Source: Ophioderma brevispina (taxonomy: Eukaryota; Echinodermata; Ophiuroidea; Amphilepidida; Ophiodermatidae). Taken from it: a DNA stretch of 64,000 bases. The DNA is taken from the NCBI GenBank assembly GCA_023653785.1, contig JAMKCH010007178.1:19009-83008 (forward strand), read 5' to 3'. The notes under the pieces were generated by a model, which ran no database searches, had not been told where the DNA came from, and saw nothing but the letters and a program-made list of their open reading frames with translations. Shown here one piece after another: positions 56,840-64,000 of this stretch. How positions within the stretch are numbered: the stretch's first letter is position 1; every line of letters starts with the position of its first letter. The position numbers and the translations under genes were made by a program.

Positions 56840-57245
56840 CAGTTTGTGAATGGGGCCAAGGTAACATGAGGTCACTCACCAACATGTCACACCATCCCAC
56901 CCCCTCCTGCACCAAGTACATCATCGTAGCCCTCCGGAACTCATAGGCATGCACTATATTAAGGGTTAAACTTTTGACGGGCCAATTGGTCACATGAGGT
57001 CACCAAGGTCACTGAGTGTCACCAACATGTCACCACCTCGCCTGCTTTCCACCAAATTACATCACCACAGCCTTATGGAACTATACGGCATGAATAAGTA
57101 AGGGTTAAGGGTTAACAATTTTGACCACAGAACCCACACATAGGATACCACATACATACAAGACACACACATAGTATAACAGACATTACAGAGTAATCCC
57201 CTCTGGCCTTCTGCAATCTTGCAGGACGACACAACAAACATGCTT
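56840..57245 (+). repeat. ~170-bp tandem-repeat element with ACACAC end
   Basis: Two units share ACATGAGGTCAC, CACCAACATGTCAC, CACCAA(G)TTACATCA and TAAGGGTTAA, related to the 12937 and 51400 families. They are followed by ACATACATACAAGACACACA and a TCTGGCCTTCTGCAATCTTG segment with weak hairpin potential. Confidence 0.65.
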
Positions 57246-57856
57246 GAACGGTGAGGACCCTGATTTAATTATATAAAATTTTCATCTGATAAATTTTCAT
57301 CTTATATTAAGGTTTCCTCTTGATGAGAGCATGCGTAATGAAGATTATGAAGTGCAAACCCCTGCAGTCAATGTGTTTGTGTCACTGGGCAAGATACTTA
57401 TATCAATTGCTTATCACCCAACGGTTATCTGGGGGGCTGTTATGGGGAATGTTACAATCTAAGTGCTGATAAGCTTGTGGCTTGGCCAATGCCACCTAGA
57501 TGAAGGGAAGTGTTTGACGATTTCCTGATGGCCACGTAATCAATAGGCAACAGAAAGGAAATATATTAATATATATACCGCAGGAAAAGGGTTGCATATA
57601 AAATGTAATTATTATGAATATTATTATAACAGTGCTTTAATGCTGTTTCATTACAGCGATAAAGTGTTATTATTATTATTATACCTTGATTCTAAAACCT
57701 CATCTGTAGTTTTGCAGATATTTCAATTCTGTTTGATATCTCTGAGCACTTGGTGCTTAGAATTCATATATTATTGCCATATTCTTTTAGAATTTGCCAT
57801 AAAACCATAGCCCGACTCCCATACAGACCTAGACTGAGTACATCAAAGACTGTGGT
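57246..57856. other. Non-coding; possible SINE body
   Basis: GTGTCACTGGGCAAGATACT near 57379 resembles the SINE body at 59730 in reverse (CACTTGGGCAAGACACTTTA). No tRNA-like head is visible here. Confidence 0.35.
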
Positions 57857-58217
57857 TTAAAGGTGCAACAGAGATTTTGAGGCACCCAAATATTGTGTAT
57901 AATGTATTAGTATTAGACAATCATAGATTTCTTGCCTTGGCATTTCGCTACAGAAATGTCTTATAAAAGAGAGAAAAAAAAAGCGATGGAGTGCTTGCTA
58001 GTTCAATTTTGTAAAACATAGGCTGAATTTTGTATTTGCTACTATACGAAATTAAAAATTTTCACAATTTTTGTACAACAAAACAATTCTCGGATTATTA
58101 AATACTTCAGATGGGGGATATTTTTGATGGAAAGTGTTACACGGGGCAAAAAACAGTACTTTCGGATTTTTTTAAGGGACACCCGATAGGTGAATTCTAT
58201 TCGTTGCACCTTTTTAA
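57857..58217 (+). mobile_element. TTAA-flanked TIR element, family D, diverged complete copy
   Basis: TTAAAGGTGCAACAGAGATT at the left and CGTTGCACCTTTTTAA at the right. The body follows 2020-2348 (GGCACCCAAATATTGTG, CTACAGAAATGTCTTA, AACATAGGCTGAATTT). 361 bp. Confidence 0.75.
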
Positions 58218-58450
58218 TTTCACTTGTGCTCATTTTGAGTCCATTTATTTTGATCTTTTCTTGGCTTACCCGGTTATTGAGAATCTATTCTTTCATGTGA
58301 GTGTGTGCTGCAGAGAAGGACAAATTTTGAAAATTGGCACTCTTTAATCCACGCTAATAACCTTTTCCGAAATTCTTTTTGTTTTCCCTGTATCAGAGAA
58401 AAACATAAACAGCAGCTTAAGTAATAGTAACATGATAAATGTACAATATC

Positions 58451-58830
58451 TTAAAGGGGTATTTCACGATCCACAGCCTCGTCCCGCCAACTTAACTCAA
58501 AATTTGAGATTTTATATCATCTGAACCGTTGGCCTAAGTATAGTATGTGGGCCTAAGTATAGTATGTGTGCCTAATCTTACGTTCAAATTCGATCTACTT
58601 ATAAAGAATTTCTGAATGGACAGAAATTACACAGTGGCTTATCGGGCAGCGTGATACAAACATTTGTGCATAACATCAAAACACAGCCTCAAAATCAATT
58701 GAAATTTTGGAAATAACCTTTTCTTGTTGATATCTAGTGAACCATAAACCAAAAATGAGGTGCTAGGATCACCTCCTTTACCTTGAATATTTTGCAGCAA
58801 TTTTTGCTTAATTGTACTTCACCTGGACTT
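58451..58830 (+). mobile_element. Dispersed family C element
   Basis: Begins TTAAAGGGGTATTTCACGAT with CCACAGCCTCGTCCC and shares GAACCGTTGGCC, CCTAATCTTACGTTCAAATT and GATATCTAGTGA with 62092-62460. A GGCCTAAGTATAGTATGTG phrase is duplicated in tandem at 58535. The right end is not defined. Confidence 0.65.
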
Positions 58831-59287
58831 GTTAAGCAGTTAATTTGTAAATCGATAGAACAACCAATGAAAATGTGACAGTTATAAGCTCAGGGTGAAA
58901 CGCAACGTACTTTAGGCGTGGTCAAGCAGTTAGCTTAAACTTAACTCAATCTGGGATTTTATTTTGTATAACAAATATTGATTAAAACCTGAATACCACT
59001 ATCTCCATGGTTCATTTTTGAAATGGGCAAAGCTTGCACTTCCCATTTGGTGTGTTTCTTTGTGTTTGTATGTTGCAATATGGTGCTATTTAAGCTGCTG
59101 CCTCCAAGTTGCATTGTCTCTGTCAAGTAATTATTAAGTTGTAAAGTCTCTAGCAATTTGGCCTACAGGCCATGATTTGACATTAAATAAACCTTTAATA
59201 ATAATAGGCACACAAGTGGACAAACAAAAGAGGGAGGCAGAGAAATAACAGAAGTTATAAGAATCATAATAATCACTTCCACAACTG

Positions 59288-60135
59288 TTTAAAGCAATAA
59301 CAGCACATTTTTTTAAGAGCGCCCCCAATTTTCAAAATCTGATATTTTGGCAGAGTTATGTTGGTAATTGTCTAGGAAATTATACCTTTGAACGAGAATG
59401 CTAAACAATGCACATTTATCATAAAATAAGCGATTTTGTAACTAGAATTGGAATCCCAGATTGTACTTAACGGCAGAGCTGGAAATGCTAAATTTATGTC
59501 CGTCCATGATGAAATAGTGCCATCTCAAGAAAATGACCTCTAACTTGACTTGCAAATGCAAATGGTGCGCCCGCAGGCAGAGTGCCCATCTCTCTGTCAT
59601 TGGCATTTGGGCCAGACTTTCTCATATAATGTTGCTGTGGGGGGTTCGCCACTCCTCCCGCACAGCAAGTCTCTTTTGCATTCCCAGCATATGCCGGTAC
59701 CCATTTATACTCCTCGGTGGAGAGAGGCAAGCGAGGTAAAGTGTCTTGCCCAAGTGCACAACACATTGGTGACAGCGGGGCTCGAACCCACAACCTTATG
59801 CGGCGAGCGCTGATCCACTGCACCACATGTGCCCCTATTGTGCCCCTACTTGACTTGTCTGAACCAATAAAACAACTAATGGGTGAGCGTAGATACGTAC
59901 ATGGCACTATTTCATATTGGAAGGCTGTTTCCAACAACCGTTGAATTATTATCGGAGATCTCCGATATTATTCTAATTACAAACTTTCCTTCATTTGTAA
60001 CACATAGACATTTTTGAGCTTAACGATTCACAGGTATAGTTTACTTGCCCGTTACCAATGCAACCGTGTAAAAATCTCAAAATTCTTGGAAATTTGAGGG
60101 CGCTCTTCAAAAAAATGTGCTATTATTGCTTTAAA
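59288..60135. mobile_element. Fold-back element with ~235-bp arms and a SINE in the loop
   Basis: The left arm (59288-59523) begins TTTAAAGCAATAACAGCACA; the right arm (59901-60135) is its inverse, ending TGTGCTATTATTGCTTTAAA. Arms match through GAGCGCCC, CTATACCT/TTATACCT and TTTGTAAT(T)AGAAT to a perfect 15-bp inner end, ATGAAATAGTGCCAT. TTAA lies at both outer ends. The 377-bp centre is a SINE. Confidence 0.85.
59540..59840 (-). mobile_element. tRNA-derived SINE
   Basis: The reverse complement starts TGGTGCAGTGGATCAGCGCT (A box) and continues GTGGGTTCGAGCCCCGC (B box), then a body with TGTGCACTTGGGCAAGACAC and TACCTCGCTTGCCTCTCTCC. tRNA-like head spacing is correct but the stems are poor, so it is a SINE rather than a tRNA gene. 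Confidence 0.75.
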
Positions 60136-60508
60136 GATATCTATCAAATCAGTAAATGACAATGTGTGGTATGAATCTTCTCACCCTAGCACTAACCTTT
60201 ATGAGTGGCGTTCTTTGTTGTACAATGACTAGCTGCTTTTCCTTGCATTCATATACTGTGGAAATTGAATATGAAAGAAAAGAAATTTGTCATTTGTCAC
60301 TTCAACCTTGGCAAATGAGAGCTGAAACCTGTAGGTGACATGGCAGTTGAACTGAGCAGAAACATCGTATTGAGTCCGTTTTTTTTGAGACTGCACATCT
60401 TGCCCGATTTCAATGTCCATTGTTTGATCCACTGTGCAGTAGGTGGCAGTAGGAGAAAGGTGTGGGTGTTTTCTTTCTGACCATTTTAATGAATTCTAAA
60501 TCCTGTAT

Positions 60509-60703
60509 GGGGGGTGTGGTCACACTGAATTTTTGGTTTTTTTATAAAAAGGTCCAAAATTTAGACAAATTTTTGACAAGAAAGTCCTTTTTTTTGGTGA
60601 TACATGTCAAGTCCAAAAACGGACCATTTTAGGGGTAGGTCCACTATTCATCCAAAAGGTCTACTTTTTAAAAAAGGTCCTTTTTTGAAGTCCCACACCC
60701 CCC
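60509..60703. mobile_element. Possible ~195-bp MITE with GGGGTGTGG ends
   Basis: GGGGGGTGTGGTC at the left and TCCCACACCCCCCC at the right are complementary. Inside are AAAAGGTCC blocks in both orientations (AAAAAGGTCC near 60550 and 60674; GGACCATTTTAG near 60620). TIR about 11 bp; target duplication unclear. Confidence 0.45.
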
Positions 60704-62011
60704 CATATATCCTGCATACAGCCCCACTGCTCTCTGACACATTTATGAATTCGTGAAACCCTTTATGCACCCCCCCCCCAAAAAAAAAACCACAAATGGG
60801 AAGCAATCCTGCAACAAGTCACAATTTGCACCTGAGGACACCATAGAATAAATATCTTGTCAGGATTAGATTTCGTCTTAACTTGTTACTGTTCATACTC
60901 GTTTCACTGCACATCAACTTCAAAGTTGATTAAACAAACTAAACCTTCCTGTATATTCCTCAATTGTATATGGATGAATAAATTAATTCCTTTACAGAGA
61001 CAGAATACAAGAAGGCCCTGCTCTTTCTCAAGGGCATACCAACTTGGCTTGCCAGGGTGGATCAAACAAAACCATCACAATGTGACTTTCCGCTGGTTTT
61101 GCCATGCCAGGTCCATATACGTGAGATAACCTTACCCAAAACTCCAGCCAATTTTGGGCCTCATTTTTGAGTCCCCCGACAAATTTATATCACCGGTTGA
61201 TAAAGAGTATTAATTATACATGAAACGTTTGGGTAACCAAATACGTATAAAAAAAAAGAATGCCCCTCGGCAGCGGCAGTGGAACGATTGTTTCATAGTG
61301 GAGGGGCCAAAGGGCACTTTATCTGATAATGTTCAGTACTTACTAGGCTTATATAATTCACAAAGAAACAAACAGGCTTAGTACACAATGGAGTTACACG
61401 CTTTTATTCGTTTATCGTACCTTTTTAACTATGCCGGAATTAAGTGTTGTAATCCAATGGGGTGCACTGAGCCTGTTTCACAGTTTCGTCGAAATATAAG
61501 CCACTTTACTATTGTTTTCTCCTGGGGCAGCTTTGATAGCCGATGTCTATCATCATCACATTTTGAAAGTGGGGGGCCAGGCCCTTCCCACCTCCAAAAG
61601 TTGAGGGGGCTTGGCCCTCCTCCTAGCCCTCAACCACCCACCCCCCCCACAGAGGTATTGGAACCAGAGGGTCATTCAATGATAAGTTACAGTGTTCAAG
61701 AACAACATCGACCTCATAGAAACCCTTATTACTAGAACTACTCCAATCCATACACTGACCTTCGGTGCTTGTAACAAGGTTGCCCTTTGATACCTCAGTG
61801 CTTCCATACGGGTCATTGCCACACAGCGGGAGTATGCCTCTCATCATGCAAGTAGGCCCTACAGATGTAATTGAAGGTGGATGAATCATCAAACAACGTC
61901 AGCTGCCCCACTTACCCACGAAACAGCAGCTGTATGTAACACACACACTAGGGTTAGTATCAAAGATATGTTTTTTTTATTTAACCGAGATACGGAAAAT
62001 TTTCCTGAGAA
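60704..62011. other. Non-coding, no recognised gene
   Basis: GGCAGTGGAACGATTGTTTC near 61270 with GGAGGGGCCAAAGG looks like a hAT-type element end. A G- and C-rich tract at 61570-61650 may be another. A minus frame at 61623-61892 with four Cys is unrecognised. Confidence 0.35.
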
Positions 62012-62810
62012 AGAGTAACCTAAAGACCAAAGTTTCCCGTCGCAGTCGAATAAATCGCTGATTCCGTTTTGTTTTCCGCTTTCCTAATAAAAGCCTTAAG
62101 GGGCATTTCGTGATCCACAGCCTCGTCCCCCTTACTACCTAAATAATGTTGAAGAGTTTTATATCCATCTGAACCGTTAGCCATTAGTAATCCATGTGTG
62201 CCCAATCTTACGTGCAAATTCGGGTCAGATGTATAAAGCAATTCGCAATTTTGTATTTTTTGTCCGTTAACGGACCGAAATTACAGCACAGTAGCCTATG
62301 GAGCCGTGGGAAATGAGCATTATGCTCATAACACAAAACGCAAGATCCGGGAATCAGCTCATATTTTGAGAATAGCCTTTTCTCAAGGATATCTAGTGAT
62401 TCAATGAATAAACATAATGTGGGCTAAAATCACAAGCCACCTTTAATTTGTGCAACTTTTCTTAAACTAAAAACACAACAAAATTATTTAACTAGAACCA
62501 TCAACAGACCCACAGGAAGTATGCCGACTTGGCCTTAATTTACTGTGCGATTTCATTGAAATCGGCGAAATTGAAGCTTATGAAGGTAATTTTGGGCCAG
62601 AATTTCAGAGATTTTTAATGCAATTTGTGACTAAAATTAGTGTTGTAGGATGAATTTAATCATTATTTTGTGTCACAAATCTGGAGATAACTGAACATCC
62701 CAGGTTTTTTTCAGACTTCATGATTTCTCCAATCTGTGTTCTAAACTCCCCAATTCCATGAATTTTCTCCCTTTTCCTTAAAATGGACAACTTTGGTCTT
62801 TAGAGTAACC
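62012..62810. mobile_element. Element F: 15-bp TIR and 8-9 bp direct repeat
   Basis: CTAAAGACCAAAGTT (62020-62034) and its perfect complement (62789-62803) bound about 780 bp. AGAGTAACC stands outside both ends (62012-62020 and 62802-62810), sharing two bases with the right TIR, as an 8-9 bp target duplication would. This fits hAT or a similar 8-bp-target superfamily. The interior holds a family C copy and no transposase. Confidence 0.65.
62092..62460 (+). mobile_element. Dispersed family C element, nested in element F
   Basis: Begins CCTTAAGGGGCATTTCGTGA with TCCACAGCCTCGTCCC and follows 58451-58830 (GAACCGTTAGCC, CCCAATCTTACGTGCAAATT, GATATCTAGTGATTC). The minus-strand frame at 62020-62241 is a by-product. 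Confidence 0.65.
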
Positions 62811-63060
62811 AGATTCAAGGTAACCAAAATTATTATATTTTGAGCATACACAATTCATTATCATAGTTGTTAATTTGGGCACCAGAGTGGTGGCAGTTAC
62901 TTTTCTGGGCTATTCAATAACACAAGCAGTAGCGATTTGGATTCTTCCTTTTTATTTCACAATGGCAGCTATTTCAATTCAAAGTTTTCAAGGTCAAAGA
63001 CTACCATTTATATCCTTTTTGCAGGGACAACAAAATTGACATTTCATCTTAAAAATTAAT

Positions 63061-63387
63061 ACTCACCAAAATTGTGAGATTGTCCTATTTTTACTGTCAC
63101 TTACGAATGATTCCACTAGTTGCATTTTTTTGTGCTCAAAAAAGCCATCAGACACCCCTACTTCTGGCCACCATTAAAAATTTTGGTGCGCCCACGCCAG
63201 TAGCGGTTCCCACGCTAGCATCGGTACGCCCCACCATATGACGTCACTGGCGCCAGAATCCTTTGCTCATTTTGTACCTTCCCCAAGCCCTCCCTTGCGG
63301 GGAAGGGCCTGGATGAGGGTTACTAGTTTGGATCATTCGTAAGTATACATGTATAAAATAGAACAATCTCACACAATTTTGGTGAGT
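63061..63387. repeat. Inverted repeat with ~60-bp arms
   Basis: The left arm (63061-63120) reads ACTCACCAAAATTGTGAGAT ... TTACGAATGATTCCACTAGT; the right arm (63322-63387) is its inverse with small indels. The loop (~200 bp) holds a GC-rich CCCAAGCCCTCCCTTGCGGG segment. A third, direct copy of ATACGAATGATCCCAACTTG follows at 63416. Likely a MITE. Confidence 0.75.
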
Positions 63388-64000
63388 ATATATCTATTTT
63401 TATGCATTCTATACATACGAATGATCCCAACTTGCATGACTTGGCCACACGGGTCACTAGGTGGAGGAAGAGGAGCCGGTAGTCCTCTGTAGTAGCGGGG
63501 TTTCTCGCCATGTGATCTTTTAATGGAAGCTGAAATAATTTTGCCCAAGTATAAAAGCATATACATAAATACATGATGGTATATCATAAAACACTCAATT
63601 ATCATGTACAGATAATTATACCGGCAATCCTCACCTTAATGAGCATATTATATGATCAGGCATCCTCTACTCTGACTGCTTGCTGACCTGATGGTTTTGT
63701 GCACGTTTGGTTTCTAGTAAGGACGTCCTTCATATAATTATTTTGAAATGGTGATAGCGTCCGCCAGCCTGCTGCTTCCATAATAATCATAAATGTTCAC
63801 TCCTACGTGAAAAGCCCAAGATGGTTCCTGGCTTCTTATCTCATGAGCATAAGGGTTAGGGTCGATGTTAATGTCCAGTGACGAGGCTTTCAATTTTAAA
63901 GCATCAGATATCGGGAAGTGGACCCAGCATTGATAATGTTTTGTTTGTTGCAGGTTTGTAAAGGTTTTATTGTAGAGATGAAAAGGTGGTCAGAATTGAA
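63388..64000. other. Non-coding, no recognised gene
   Basis: Minus-strand frames at 63323-63605 start within the inverted repeat and have no motif. Nothing further seen to the window end. Confidence 0.35.

Noticed and set aside
61623..61892. Minus-strand 89-codon frame with four Cys (GPTCMMRGILPLCGNDPYG)
   Set aside because: Cys spacing fits no family I recognise, the frame runs into a G/C-rich repeat, and no splice context supports it.

Overview
The window looks like repeat-dense, AT-rich intergenic and intronic DNA from an animal, most likely a marine invertebrate deuterostome (echinoderm, hemichordate or cephalochordate). This rests on two exon-like SRCR (scavenger receptor cysteine-rich) segments on the minus strand, several decayed non-LTR retrotransposons, tRNA-derived SINEs, and many short terminal-inverted-repeat (TIR) elements. 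The assignment is an inference; no housekeeping gene or rRNA fixes the species. No complete protein-coding gene is visible, and most open reading frames are by-products of repeats.

Layout. 0-3 kb: a TTAA-flanked TIR element, two arrays of a 25-bp satellite and a 240-bp exact duplication interrupted by runs of exactly 20 A. 3-10 kb: tandem-repeat-cored elements rich in TGACCTTTGACC-type motifs, a hAT-like element and a broken SRCR exon (5430-5786, minus). 12.3-13.6 kb: a C-rich minisatellite and a 185-bp tandem repeat. 14.0-14.4 kb: a better SRCR exon (minus), in the same splice phase as the first. 15.6-18.0 kb: a CR1/L2-like LINE tail split by a 1.7-kb antiparallel LINE with a target-site duplication. 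20-22.7 kb: C-rich low complexity, then a 307-bp satellite carrying a hairpin in each monomer. 25.4-28 kb: two further LINE tails and SINEs in inverted arrangement. 31-35 kb: a cluster of TIR elements. 35.2-42.5 kb: a 7.3-kb G/T-only satellite with higher-order duplication. 44.4-47.5 kb: a 3.1-kb element with inverted arms of 550-600 bp, holding a tandem-repeat element inside. 48.7-57.3 kb: more tandem-repeat-cored elements, TIR elements and a LINE reverse-transcriptase remnant. 57.8-63.4 kb: dispersed TTAA/TIR families, a fold-back element with a SINE in its loop, a putative hAT element with an 8-9 bp target duplication, and a 60-bp-arm inverted repeat.

The two SRCR exons may belong to one multi-domain receptor gene on the minus strand (order 14 kb then 5.5 kb), with the repeats between them lying in an 8-kb intron; frameshifts in both leave open a pseudogene or consensus errors. 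Otherwise the parts do not form a pathway: the window is mainly a record of nested transposition. All repeat similarities were judged by eye within this window, with no database comparison.
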